DNA of 64,000 nucleotides from 630D-37 sp037478835 (GTDB lineage: Bacteria; Chloroflexota; Anaerolineae; Anaerolineales; Villigracilaceae). The number at the start of each line of letters is the position of its first letter. Within the stretch, counting starts at the first letter, position 1. Shown here piece by piece: positions 48,266-56,632 of the stretch. Both the position numbers and the translations under genes were made by a program. Under the pieces are notes generated by a model. That model saw only the letters and a list, made by a program, of their open reading frames with translations. It did no database searches and was not told the origin of the DNA. The stretch is taken from NCBI GenBank assembly GCA_037478835.1, contig JBBFLV010000001.1:124001-188000 (forward strand), in the 5' to 3' direction.

Positions 48266-49531
48266 ATGAATCCCTTGCGTGAACGCCTTCATATCCCTGT
48301 TTCCGGCCTTGAGGCGATCAATGCCCTCTGGAGCGATCCATCCATCCGCATCTTGGATGAATTCCTGGAGGTCGTCTCCCGCTACGGCACGCCGGAGGAG
48401 ATCAACCGTCAACACCAGGCAGCGCGTCGCATGGAAAACCTGTTGCGGTTGGTGGCAGAACGCAACCCCCAATACGTGAAGGACTTGGAATGGCTGCAGG
48501 AACAACGTGATCGGCGCGCTTTCATCTCGATCCCGGCCTACCGGCAGAAAGTGCTCGGTCCGAAAGCGGAGAGCATGCAGTTCAAGGATGAGTATGCCGT
48601 CACCCTGGAGGTGAGTGCGCTTCAGTATTTCCCCTGGATCCGCGCCATGGCCGAGGAGGCCATCGAAAAACAGAGCCTGGTGCCGGCACGCTTCATCGCC
48701 GTGCGCAAGATGAAAGAGCAGGAAGAAGATGGCGATCTGCCAGCGATCATCGCCGCCTGTGATCTGATGGGTGCCTCCCTCGTTGAAACGTTGGATACCA
48801 AAGGCACAGATGGCTCGAATCCGCACCTGGGCGGCCCGGCAACGATCACCGGGTACTTCGGCGGCATCGGCCAGCCGAACGAACACGCCCTCCAGTGGCT
48901 GGATGAATACCTCTACTACTACACCCGCTACGGAGTGCGCCAGGTGCTAAACTTCAATGCCGGCACCATCCTTCTCGGCTTCCTGCTCTATCGCCTGGGC
49001 GTTGACATCGAATTCAAGATCTCGGTCTTCTTCGGATCGGATAACCCCTATCACGCCCTGTGGATCATCATGATGGCGAAGCTCTTCAGCCGCGAGGATG
49101 GCACCACCCCGCTGGTCGGCTTCAACTGGTCGAACTCGGTCAACAATGCCACCATCGAGCGCACTGCCGAATTCCGCCGCGCCTTGGGTTTCGAGCCGCG
49201 CATTCGCTTTGAGCATCACATCACGGAGACTTGGAAGAGCATCGTCATCCAGCCATACAATCGCCGCCAGGAGCTCCTGCAGCTGGCCGATCATGTGGCG
49301 AATATCTCGGCCAAGCACGAAGGCGCCGACCCGGAGATCGAAGCCACCCTGGCCCACCCTTCCGACATTCTGGATTACTTCCGCGCCAAAGAAGAGGTGC
49401 TTGCCAGCGGTGATTGGGAGGCACTGCAGAAGAACTTCCTGCTCAAAGTGGAAGCCGCCAACCGCACCGCCCAAGCACTCACCGAGCGTGGCCTGAGCTT
49501 CATCGCCGCACCTAATCTCCACGCGGCCTGA
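48266..49531 (+). CDS. Uncharacterised 421-residue cytoplasmic protein
   Basis: I do not recognise a family. The protein has no signal peptide or membrane segment. It is well composed and has motif-like stretches that suggest an enzyme, for example DLMGASLVETLDTKGTDGSNPHLGGP, FNAGTILLGFLLYRLGVDIEFKISVFFGSDNPYHALW, GFNWSNSVNNATIE and RFEHHITETWKSIVI. A repeated pattern of strand-like hydrophobic runs followed by helices would fit a TIM-barrel, but this is only a guess. AAAGGAGA precedes the ATG at a proper distance, 12 bases after the preceding gene, so it is probably the last gene of that operon. Confidence 0.7.
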   Translation: MNPLRERLHIPVSGLEAINALWSDPSIRILDEFLEVVSRYGTPEEINRQHQAARRMENLLRLVAERNPQYVKDLEWLQEQRDRRAFISIPAYRQKVLGPKAESMQFKDEYAVTLEVSALQYFPWIRAMAEEAIEKQSLVPARFIAVRKMKEQEEDGDLPAIIAACDLMGASLVETLDTKGTDGSNPHLGGPATITGYFGGIGQPNEHALQWLDEYLYYYTRYGVRQVLNFNAGTILLGFLLYRLGVDIEFKISVFFGSDNPYHALWIIMMAKLFSREDGTTPLVGFNWSNSVNNATIERTAEFRRALGFEPRIRFEHHITETWKSIVIQPYNRRQELLQLADHVANISAKHEGADPEIEATLAHPSDILDYFRAKEEVLASGDWEALQKNFLLKVEAANRTAQALTERGLSFIAAPNLHAA

Positions 49532-49540
49532 TCGACCCGG

Positions 49541-50827
49541 TCAAGGCTCCGTTTCCGCAAAACCCAGGAAGCGGAAAGGCGTAATTTTTACCGGCGCACC
49601 CTCCATCGGGCGCATTGCCCAGGTGGAGTCATCCTCCGTATTTGTCAGCACCACCCAGCCATCCGGCGACCACCCCAGCGGCTCGAAGAAGGCATCCCCC
49701 ATCTCCAGCTGCGTATGGAACGTGCCGGATCGGATATCCAAGAGCAGGAGGAGGCTACGGTAAGAGCCATCTTCCATGTGACGCGAAGAGGTCAATAGCA
49801 GCTTCTCTCCATCCGGCGAGAAGAAATGCACTTCTACGTTCTCTGCAGGGATTGGGATCGGCAGGAGCATCTCCTCCCCATTCGTCAAGGAGCGCAAATG
49901 CACCGTCCAGGGCAAGCTGAAATCGGCATTCGGCTCCCCGTACGTCAAATAGGCCAGCCGCTCCCCTTGCGCATCCACTGCGGCAGAAAAGCCGGCATAG
50001 AGCACCTGCTGCAGCGGCACCAACGGGATCGATTGCCCGGTAGAAAAGTCGAACAGATAGAGCGAAGCAACCTGGGTAGGGCTCATGCCGCTATAGAAGG
50101 CGTGAAAAGCATAAAGCAACTTGCCGCTCTCCGCATTGTAGAAAAGCGGCTTCAGCGAATGTCCTGCCGCGTTTTCCGGTAGCGGCAGAGAAACAAGCGT
50201 TTGCGTATCCCCGTTTTCGAGAGAAGTCAGGAAAACCTGCGCGGCACCCGCCTCCGGCAGATCACGACTCCAGACCAGGCTTTTGCCATCTGTCGAGAGC
50301 GCAATCAGGTTCGGACCCGTAGCAACGGTGCCGAGAAAACGCTCCTGCGGGTAAAGAGCGCGTAGCGTGAGGGCATCTCCTGCGTTGTCCAGAATGTAAA
50401 GTCTATCCTGCACCGCCAGAACCCGGGAAAAAGCCATCACAGGGGGGCGCAACATCACGCCTTCGCGCCGGCCGGAGGGATCGAAGATCCCCAAATACAA
50501 CAAGCCCTCTCTTTCATCGCCTATCCACCAGCCCTGGTTTGTCTCTATCGTTTGCAAAGGGCGCAAGGTGCTATCCGGTGTGACCGTGGCACAGATCGTG
50601 CCACAACCGCCGGGGCAATCGCCGGAGCAAAAATAGGCCTCATCGGCGCGACAGGCCGGGGGCGTACAAAGCGGCGCCGGTGAAGGGGATGGCGTGAAAG
50701 AAGGCGGCAACAAAGTGGGTGAGGGCGTGAAGGATGGTACGACAACAGGCGATGAGATAGAGGGAGAAACCGCAACACATCCCCAGATTGCCAAGGAAAG
50801 CCACAGGAAGGACCAAAAGTGTTTCAC
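49541..50827 (-). CDS. Lipoprotein with Cys-rich motif and beta-propeller
   Basis: The 428-residue protein has lipobox IWGC (Cys17), a Ser/Thr/Pro-rich linker, and a cysteine-rich segment CTPPACRADEAYFC and CPGGCGTIC (about 53-81). The rest, from about 90, resembles a WD40/TolB-like propeller (LIALSTDGKSLVWSRDL, VHFFSPDGEKLLLTSSR, LGWSPDGWVVLTN). A similar Cys-rich motif followed by a Thr/Pro linker appears in the partial protein at the window end. The start is GTG and overlaps the ybaK stop (GTGA). Function is unknown; a surface binding protein is likely. Confidence 0.78.
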   Translation of the reverse strand: MKHFWSFLWLSLAIWGCVAVSPSISSPVVVPSFTPSPTLLPPSFTPSPSPAPLCTPPACRADEAYFCSGDCPGGCGTICATVTPDSTLRPLQTIETNQGWWIGDEREGLLYLGIFDPSGRREGVMLRPPVMAFSRVLAVQDRLYILDNAGDALTLRALYPQERFLGTVATGPNLIALSTDGKSLVWSRDLPEAGAAQVFLTSLENGDTQTLVSLPLPENAAGHSLKPLFYNAESGKLLYAFHAFYSGMSPTQVASLYLFDFSTGQSIPLVPLQQVLYAGFSAAVDAQGERLAYLTYGEPNADFSLPWTVHLRSLTNGEEMLLPIPIPAENVEVHFFSPDGEKLLLTSSRHMEDGSYRSLLLLLDIRSGTFHTQLEMGDAFFEPLGWSPDGWVVLTNTEDDSTWAMRPMEGAPVKITPFRFLGFAETEP

Positions 50828-51327
50828 GTCACATCGACTACCTTTCCTCCCGTCATCGCCTGTAGATCGAGGGGAGTCAATTCAAAAACGGCGTTCGGCG
50901 TGCCGGCCGCGGCCCAAATTTTCTCGTATTGCAGGAGAGCGCGATCGATATAGGTCTCCATTGCCTGGAGATGCCCCACAGGTGGCACTCCACCGATGGC
51001 AAAGCCGGTCACAGCGCGCACGAATTCGGCTTCTGCTCGTGTTACCGCTTCCCCTACGTAGGTCGCCAATTTCTGCTCGTTGACGCGATTCGCCCCACTG
51101 GTCAGCACCAGGATCGGACGTCCGCTTTCCACCGTGCGGAAGATGAGCGATTTGACGATTTGCCCCACCTCCACCCCCACGCGCTCGGCGGCCTCTTGCG
51201 CAGTGCGCGTGGATTCGGTAAACTCAATCACAGTCAGCGCATACCCTTTGGCGCGCAGCACATCCTGCACCCGTTGGGCCGAAGGGCTGAGCACATCCCT
51301 ACGATTCCTGAAGGAGTCCGATACCAT
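50824..51327 (-). CDS. ybaK: YbaK/EbsC-type aminoacyl-tRNA deacylase
   Basis: The 167-residue protein has the YbaK/ProX fold: SPSAQRVQDVLRAKGY, GVEVGQIVKSLIFRT, LVLTSGANRVNEQKLA, AVTGFAIGGVPPVGH and FELTPLDLQAMTGG. These proteins clear mischarged Cys- or Ala-tRNA-Pro. The ATG has GGAGGTG five bases upstream on the minus strand. This start shares the CATG palindrome with the start of the divergent acetyltransferase gene. A GTG eleven codons downstream is an alternative start closer to the family norm. Confidence 0.85.
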   Translation of the reverse strand: MVSDSFRNRRDVLSPSAQRVQDVLRAKGYALTVIEFTESTRTAQEAAERVGVEVGQIVKSLIFRTVESGRPILVLTSGANRVNEQKLATYVGEAVTRAEAEFVRAVTGFAIGGVPPVGHLQAMETYIDRALLQYEKIWAAAGTPNAVFELTPLDLQAMTGGKVVDVT

Positions 51328-51625
51328 GAGCACCTCCGAACAAGATTCTTACGAAGTGTATCATAATTCTCAGGAGAATCGTTTCGAGATTCGCCTAGGA
51401 GACGATCTGGCCGAGCTCACCTATGCCTGGCGCGGCGAGAACACCCTCATCCTGCTTCACACGGGCGTCCCACCGGCCTGGGAGGGGCGCGGCATCGGCA
51501 GCCGATTGGTCAAAGCGGCGCTGGAATATGCACGGGAACACAACTATCGGATTGTTCCTCTGTGCTCCTTCGTCGCTGCGTACCTCCGCCGCCATCCGGA
51601 ATATCAGGATTTGGTCGCGCAGTGA
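51326..51625 (+). CDS. YidJ-like GNAT acetyltransferase
   Basis: The 99-residue protein is a minimal acetyltransferase of the yjdJ/GNAT-like family with TYAWRGENTLILLHTGVPP, EGRGIGSRLVKAALEYAREHNYRIVPLCSFVAAYLRRHPEY, where the GRGIGSRL loop binds acetyl-CoA. The substrate is unknown. AAGGAG lies nine bases before the ATG, inside the divergent ybaK coding region. Confidence 0.85.
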   Translation: MSTSEQDSYEVYHNSQENRFEIRLGDDLAELTYAWRGENTLILLHTGVPPAWEGRGIGSRLVKAALEYAREHNYRIVPLCSFVAAYLRRHPEYQDLVAQ

Positions 51626-51660
51626 GAGGACCCTCGGCGTTTACCCTGCTCAAAACCGGG

Positions 51661-51666
51661 TAAAAT
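51661..51666 (+). promoter_or_regulatory. -10 box, leaderless start of lipM-like gene
   Basis: TAAAAT ends six bases before the ATG and no Shine-Dalgarno is present. A weak TTTACC lies 15 bases upstream. Confidence 0.5.
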
Positions 51667-51672
51667 CAACCC

Positions 51673-52488
51673 ATGCCCGACCTCTGGCGATTGTTGATTA
51701 CGCCTCCGGCGCCGGGCGCCTGGAATATGGCCGTGGATGAGGCCGTTTTGGAGCACGTCGAACGCGGCGAGGTCCGGCCGACGTTGCGCCTATATGCCTG
51801 GGAGCCTCCCTGCCTTTCGCTGGGGTATGCTCAGTCCTGGAGTGACGTGGACTTGGATGCTCTACAGCGCGAAAACTGGCAAGTGGTGCGCCGTCCAACC
51901 GGTGGGCGTGCCATTTTGCATACCGATGAGCTGACCTACGCCGTGATCGGCCCGGCCGGCGATCCGCGCCTGAACGGCTCGGTGCTCGAAAGTTACCTAC
52001 GGCTCTCCCAGGCACTGGTACAGGCGTTGCGCCTGCTCGGAGCCCCCGTCACGGTGCACGAAGAGGCCCCTGCCGCGCGTGCCCAAAATCCCGTTTGCTT
52101 TGAAGTGCCCTCCGCTTACGAGATCACGGTGGCCGGCAGAAAGTTGATCGGCTCGGCACAGGCGCGGCGACGAGAGGGTGTCTTGCAGCACGGTTCGCTC
52201 CCTCTCTATGGGGATCTGACGCGCATCACCCGTGTCTTGCGCTTCCCCGATGAAGCTGCGCGCCGAGAGGCCGCCGCTCGTCTGCGTGCCCGTGCCCTTA
52301 CGTTGGAAGAAGCGCTGGGTCGCCGCCCCACCTGGGAAGAAGCCGCTCAGGCCTTCATCCAGGCCTTTGAAACCGTGCTCGACCTTCGTTTGGTGCGCGC
52401 AGAGCTCACCCCTTCCGAACTGCAGCGTGCTGAAGCCTTGATTGCCGAAAAGCACGCCCATCCCTCCTGGCTCCAACGTCAACCCTGA
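51673..52488 (+). CDS. lipM: LipM-like octanoyl/lipoate transferase
   Basis: The 271-residue protein is of the biotin/lipoate ligase fold: AWNMAVDEAVLE, PCLSLGYAQS, VVRRPTGGRAILHTDELTYAV and ITVAGRKLIGSAQARRREGVLQHGSLPL. Cys142 in NPVCFEVPSAYEI matches the catalytic cysteine of LipM octanoyltransferases, so it more likely transfers octanoate from ACP than activates free lipoate with ATP. No lipA gene is nearby. hutI begins ten bases after the stop. Confidence 0.85.
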   Translation: MPDLWRLLITPPAPGAWNMAVDEAVLEHVERGEVRPTLRLYAWEPPCLSLGYAQSWSDVDLDALQRENWQVVRRPTGGRAILHTDELTYAVIGPAGDPRLNGSVLESYLRLSQALVQALRLLGAPVTVHEEAPAARAQNPVCFEVPSAYEITVAGRKLIGSAQARRREGVLQHGSLPLYGDLTRITRVLRFPDEAARREAAARLRARALTLEEALGRRPTWEEAAQAFIQAFETVLDLRLVRAELTPSELQRAEALIAEKHAHPSWLQRQP

Positions 52489-52497
52489 AATTTGCCT

Positions 52498-53772
52498 ATG
52501 CTGATCCATTCCGCTTCTCAGCTCCTGACCCTTGCCGGCGGCCCGCAACGCGGCGAATCGCTGGGCAACCTGGGCATCATCGAAGATGGTGCCGTTCTCA
52601 TCCGTGATGGTCTGATCGTCGAAACCGGCCGCAGTGCCGATCTGCGTGCCCGCTACGCCGATGAACCGCAGCTGGATGCCGAAGGTTGCGTCGTGCTCCC
52701 CGGTTTCGTCGATCCGCATACGCACCTGATCTGGGCCGGGGATCGCGCCGCCGAATTCGAGATGAAAATGGCCGGACGGCACTACCTCGATATTCTGGCG
52801 GCCGGCGGCGGCATCCTTTCGACCGTGCGCGCCACCCGCGCTGCTTCGCTTGAAAGCCTGTTGAACCAAACCCGCCCGCGCCTGATGCGCATGTTCGCCC
52901 ATGGCACGACCACGGCGGAGGCCAAAACCGGCTACGGCCTGCAGCTGGCCACCGAGCTGCGCTTGCTCCAGGCCTTGTTGCGCTTGGATGCCGAAGGCCC
53001 GCTGGAACTGGCCTTCACCTTCCTCGCGGCCCATGCCATTCCACCGGAGTATGAACGCGATCCCCAAGGCTACACCGACCTGATCTGCAACACCATGTTG
53101 CCGTTGCTCCAGGATTGGTGGGAAACCCAGGCACCGGGACGGGAATTGCCCTTCGTGGATGTCTTTTGCGAAAACAAAGCCTTCACCCTGGAACAATCGC
53201 GCCAAATTCTGACGCGCGCCCGGGAACTGGGATTCCCGATCAAGATCCATGCCGATGAATTCGAGAACCTGGGCGGGGCTTCGCTGGCCGTCGAGCTGGG
53301 CGCCGCTTCCGCCGATCACCTGGTCAAGACCTCGGCCACCGATATTGCCCGACTGGGTAGTTCGGATACGGTTGCGGTGAGCCTTCCGTGCACTCCTTTC
53401 GGCTTGGCGGAATGTGATTACACCCCGGCGCGCGAGCTCCTGCGAGCCGGCGCCATCCTTGCGATTGCCACCGATTGCAATCCTGGCACGGCCTGGTGCG
53501 AATCCATGCAGTTCGCCATCGCCCTGGCCTGTCGCGCCCTCAAGCTCACCCCGGCTCAGGCCATCGCTGCGGCCACGATCAACGCCGCCCATGCCATCCG
53601 CCGCGCCGATCGGATCGGTTCCATCGAGCCGGGCAAACAGGCCGATCTGTTGATCCTTTCCGTTTCGGATTATCGCCATCTGGGCTATCGTTTTGGCACG
53701 AACCTGGTGCGCAAGGTGATCAAACGCGGCCGCGTCTACTCGGTGGACGTTGGCTACTATCAGGCGGTCTAA
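52498..53772 (+). CDS. hutI: Imidazolonepropionase HutI
   Basis: The 424-residue amidohydrolase opens imidazolone propionate to formiminoglutamate in histidine degradation. Seen: LPGFVDPHTHLIWAGDRAAEFEMKMAGRHYLDI, AKTGYGLQLATE, FLAAHAIPPEY, VDVFCENKAF, KIHADEFENLGGASLAVELGAASADHL, and ATDCNPGT. Length is normal. No hutH, hutU or hutG is adjacent. The ATG was chosen over a TTG two codons upstream. Confidence 0.93.
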   Translation: MLIHSASQLLTLAGGPQRGESLGNLGIIEDGAVLIRDGLIVETGRSADLRARYADEPQLDAEGCVVLPGFVDPHTHLIWAGDRAAEFEMKMAGRHYLDILAAGGGILSTVRATRAASLESLLNQTRPRLMRMFAHGTTTAEAKTGYGLQLATELRLLQALLRLDAEGPLELAFTFLAAHAIPPEYERDPQGYTDLICNTMLPLLQDWWETQAPGRELPFVDVFCENKAFTLEQSRQILTRARELGFPIKIHADEFENLGGASLAVELGAASADHLVKTSATDIARLGSSDTVAVSLPCTPFGLAECDYTPARELLRAGAILAIATDCNPGTAWCESMQFAIALACRALKLTPAQAIAAATINAAHAIRRADRIGSIEPGKQADLLILSVSDYRHLGYRFGTNLVRKVIKRGRVYSVDVGYYQAV

Positions 53773-53773
53773 G

Positions 53774-54412
53774 ATGCCCACCCTGGAGCAAGCTCGTCAA
53801 TGGTACGCTCAGGCCGATGCGGTGCACGATTTTGAACACGTGCGCCGCGTTTATCGCATGGCAGAATACCTGGCGCGGTGCGAAGGCGCGGATCTGGAGA
53901 TCGTGCGCGCCGCCGCGCTGCTGCACGATGCCCAGGGGAGTGCCCCGGCCCAGCATGCCCGCTCGGATCATCACCGGACCTCTGCCGAGTTCGCCGCCCA
54001 GGTGCTGCGTGCCGAAGGTTGGCCGGAAGCGCGCATTCAGGCCGTGCAGCATTGTATTCGCGCCCATCGTTTCCGCGGTCAAGAATCCCCTCAGACGCTC
54101 GAAGCCCAGGTGGTCTTTGATGCCGATAAGCTGGATGTGCTCGGCGCGATCGGGGTGGCGCGCGTGATTGCCTATGCTACCCTGGCCGGCACCCCCTGGT
54201 ATGCTCCGCCTTCGGCCCAATTCCTGGAAAGCGGCATCGAAATGCCCGGTGAGCCGCACAGTGCGTATCACGAATATCTCTTCAAGCTCCGCCGCATTCC
54301 CGAGCGCCTTTATACTCCCACGGCACGCGCGCTGGCGGAAGAGCGCCTGCGCTACCTAGATGAATTCTTCCGCCGACTGATCGCGGAGTGGACGGTGGAC
54401 GGTGGACCGTAG
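53774..54412 (+). CDS. HD-domain phosphohydrolase ending in a heptamer repeat
   Basis: The 212-residue protein has an HD domain: VHDFEHVRRVYRMAEYLA, AALLHDAQGS, HHRTSAEFAAQVL, IQAVQHCIRAHRFRG and VVFDADKLDVLGAIGVAR. It resembles YedJ-type metal-dependent phosphohydrolases; substrate unknown. It begins one base after hutI. The last residues, WTVDGGP, are encoded by the 7-bp tandem repeat, and the stop codon lies within the repeat, so the repeat has extended or replaced the original C-terminus. Confidence 0.85.
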   Translation: MPTLEQARQWYAQADAVHDFEHVRRVYRMAEYLARCEGADLEIVRAAALLHDAQGSAPAQHARSDHHRTSAEFAAQVLRAEGWPEARIQAVQHCIRAHRFRGQESPQTLEAQVVFDADKLDVLGAIGVARVIAYATLAGTPWYAPPSAQFLESGIEMPGEPHSAYHEYLFKLRRIPERLYTPTARALAEERLRYLDEFFRRLIAEWTVDGGP

Positions 54413-54431
54413 ACCATAGACGGTGGACGGT
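54390..54431. repeat. 7-bp tandem repeat, locus 4, entering a gene
   Basis: Six heptamers GGACGGT, GGACGGT, GGACCGT, AGACCAT, AGACGGT, GGACGGT run from the last codons of the HD-hydrolase gene into the intergenic region. An imperfect hairpin AGGCTG / CAGCCT (54435-54440 and 54447-54452) follows directly. Confidence 0.8.
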
Positions 54432-54550
54432 AGTAGGCTGGCGCTTCAGCCTGGGACCTTCGGGTTAAAATCCTGACTTAGAATCCAAAGTCCTGCAGGT
54501 TGATGTAAACGTTAGGAAGTGAAAAACGCTCGTTTGCACGGAGGTAAACC

Positions 54551-55450
54551 TTGCACATTGATCTTATCGGTGTTCCGATCGATTTAGGTGCCGATCGGCG
54601 CGGGGTGGATATGGGCCCCAGCGCCATCCGTTATGCTCATTTACAGCAGAAATTGAGCGCGCTAGGCTATGTTGTTCACGATTTGGGGAACATTCCCGTC
54701 CCGATCCCCGAAACTTGCCGGATCACCGATCCCCAGCTGAAATACATTGACTGCATCGTACCGGTCATGCGCCGTTTGAGCGCGGCCGTTGCGACTTCGG
54801 TCCGCAAAAAGCATTTTCCCCTCGTCCTGGGTGGGGATCATAGCCTGGCGTTGGGTTCGGTGCGCGGGGTGGCCCGGCAGAAACGCATCGGCTTGATCTG
54901 GATCGATGCGCACGGTGATTTCAACACGCCGCAAACGACACCCTCCGGCAACATCCACGGCATGCCCCTGGCGGCATTATGCGGATTGGGGGATGATCGC
55001 CTGACGCGGCTTTGGGATGAAGCCGTCCCTGTCATCTCTCCGCAGCGGGTGGCCATCATCGCGGCGCGCGATCTCGATCCCGGAGAGAAAAGCAACCTGC
55101 GCCAGGCCGGCGTGATGGTGCTGAGCATGGAGCAGATCGATCGTTTGGGGATGGCACAGGTGATGGAACGTGCCATCGATCGGGTTTCGCGGGATGTGGA
55201 TGGCATTTACCTTTCCCTTGACCTGGACGCGCTCGATCCGCGCCATGCGCCCGGTGTGGGCACCCCGGTCAGCGGTGGGTTGACCCAGCGCGAGGCGCAC
55301 CTGGCCTGTGAGATCATTGCCGAAAGCGGCCTGTTGATCGGGATGGATATTGTGGAGGTCAACCCGATCCTCGATATCCAGAATCAAACCGCCTCGCTGG
55401 CCGTCGATCTGATCCTTTCGGCGCTGGGGAAGCGCGTCTGGAGCGGATAG
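54551..55450 (+). CDS. rocF: Arginase
   Basis: The 299-residue ureohydrolase begins IDLIGVPIDLGADRRGVDMGPSAIRYA, an arginase hallmark, and carries the binuclear manganese motifs GGDHSLALG, IDAHGDFNT and SLDLDALDPRHAPGVGTPV. It hydrolyses arginine to ornithine and urea. Because hutI is nearby, formiminoglutamase was considered, but the N-terminal motif and NPILD ending favour arginase. The start is TTG with GGAGGT five bases upstream; no ATG lies near the conserved N-terminus. Confidence 0.92.
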   Translation: MHIDLIGVPIDLGADRRGVDMGPSAIRYAHLQQKLSALGYVVHDLGNIPVPIPETCRITDPQLKYIDCIVPVMRRLSAAVATSVRKKHFPLVLGGDHSLALGSVRGVARQKRIGLIWIDAHGDFNTPQTTPSGNIHGMPLAALCGLGDDRLTRLWDEAVPVISPQRVAIIAARDLDPGEKSNLRQAGVMVLSMEQIDRLGMAQVMERAIDRVSRDVDGIYLSLDLDALDPRHAPGVGTPVSGGLTQREAHLACEIIAESGLLIGMDIVEVNPILDIQNQTASLAVDLILSALGKRVWSG

Positions 55451-55453
55451 TTA

Positions 55454-55462
55454 TGATATACT
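55454..55462 (+). promoter_or_regulatory. Extended -10 promoter of dnaN
   Basis: TGATATACT is an extended -10 element (TG-N-TATACT) just after the rocF stop. No -35 is evident, as is common with extended -10 promoters. Predicted leader is about 33 bases. Confidence 0.5.
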
Positions 55463-55501
55463 TTTGCAAAACTTGAATCATTCCATCCTCGTGAGGGCCG
55501 T

Positions 55502-56632
55502 ATGAAGGCGATCGTATTGCAGGAAAACCTGGCACGTGGCTTGAATATCGTCTCCCGCGCCGTTTCTCCCCGCAGCACCCTGCCGGTATTGGGGAATGTG
55601 CTGCTGGCCAGCGACGAAGGACGCTTGCGCCTCTCCGCGACGAATTTGGAGCTGGGCATTACTTGCTGGATTGGGGCACGCATTGAAGAAGAAGGTTCGA
55701 CAACCGTGCCGGCGCGCACCTTCTCGGACCTGGTCAACACCCTGCCGGGAGATCAGGTCACGCTCACGCTCGACGTCAATACGCAGACGCTCAACGTACG
55801 TTGCGGTCCTTCTAACACCGACATTAAATGCATCGATGCCCAGGAGTTTCCGCCTCTGCCGGCGCCTGAGCTAGATAATGCGATTCGCCTGAACGTGCTG
55901 GACTTCAAAGAAATGGTGCACCAGGTCGCCTTTGCGGCCTCCACGGATGAGGCTCGTCCGGTGCTCCAGGGCGTTTTGATCCAGGTGGAGGGAGAGCAGA
56001 TCACGATGGCAGCGGCCGATGGGTTTCGCCTTTCGGTGCGCAAAGCGCAGCTCTCGCAACCGGCACCGCAGTCGATCAACGTGATCGTCCCCGCCCGTGC
56101 CTTGAACGAGCTGGCTCGCATTGTCAGCGATGGAAACAACGAATTGCTCATGTTGGTGCCAAAAGGACGCGGGCAGGTTGTTTTCCGCTGCGGCGATGTG
56201 GAACTCGTTTCTCAACTGATCGAAGGGACCTATCCGGATTATCAAAATATCATCCCGCGCAGCTACCAGACCCGTGTCTTGGTTTCCACTGCGGCGTTCC
56301 TCAAGGCCTGCAAACAGGCAGAAATCTTTGCCCGTGAAAGCATCAACGAAGCCCGCCTGAACATCAAGCCGGCCTCCGATCCCAGCCTGCCGGGTGAAGT
56401 AGAGGTGACCGCATTTTCCGAAGAGACCGGCAAGAACGAGACCGTGATCGAGGCCTCGGTCGAAGGGAAGGGGCTGCTGATCGCTTTCAACGTCAAGTTC
56501 CTGCGCGAAGCGCTAGAAGCGATTAAAACCCCCAATGTGGCACTGGAAATGAATACCTCGCAAACACCCGGCGTCATCCGCCCGGTGGGAGGCGATGATT
56601 TCGTCCACGTGATTATGCCGATGCGCCTGTAG
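55502..56632 (+). CDS. dnaN: DNA polymerase III beta subunit (sliding clamp)
   Basis: The 376-residue protein has the three-domain clamp fold: MKAIVLQENLARGLNIVSRAVSPRSTLPVLGNVLL, RPVLQGVLIQVEGEQITMAAADGFRLSV in domain II and the ending GGDDFVHVIMPMRL. It is not next to dnaA here, unlike many bacteria. Its 3' end overlaps the convergent histidine kinase gene by 20 bases. SD GAGGG precedes the ATG. Confidence 0.96.
   Translation: MKAIVLQENLARGLNIVSRAVSPRSTLPVLGNVLLASDEGRLRLSATNLELGITCWIGARIEEEGSTTVPARTFSDLVNTLPGDQVTLTLDVNTQTLNVRCGPSNTDIKCIDAQEFPPLPAPELDNAIRLNVLDFKEMVHQVAFAASTDEARPVLQGVLIQVEGEQITMAAADGFRLSVRKAQLSQPAPQSINVIVPARALNELARIVSDGNNELLMLVPKGRGQVVFRCGDVELVSQLIEGTYPDYQNIIPRSYQTRVLVSTAAFLKACKQAEIFARESINEARLNIKPASDPSLPGEVEVTAFSEETGKNETVIEASVEGKGLLIAFNVKFLREALEAIKTPNVALEMNTSQTPGVIRPVGGDDFVHVIMPMRL

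Noticed and set aside
51997..53781. 594-codon minus-strand frame opposite lipM and hutI
   Set aside because: Composition is low-complexity antisense; both plus-strand genes are clear family members.
52498..55450. Histidine-utilisation operon with the ureohydrolase as HutG
   Set aside because: Only hutI is present; the ureohydrolase has arginase motifs and is separated by an HD hydrolase and a repeat array.
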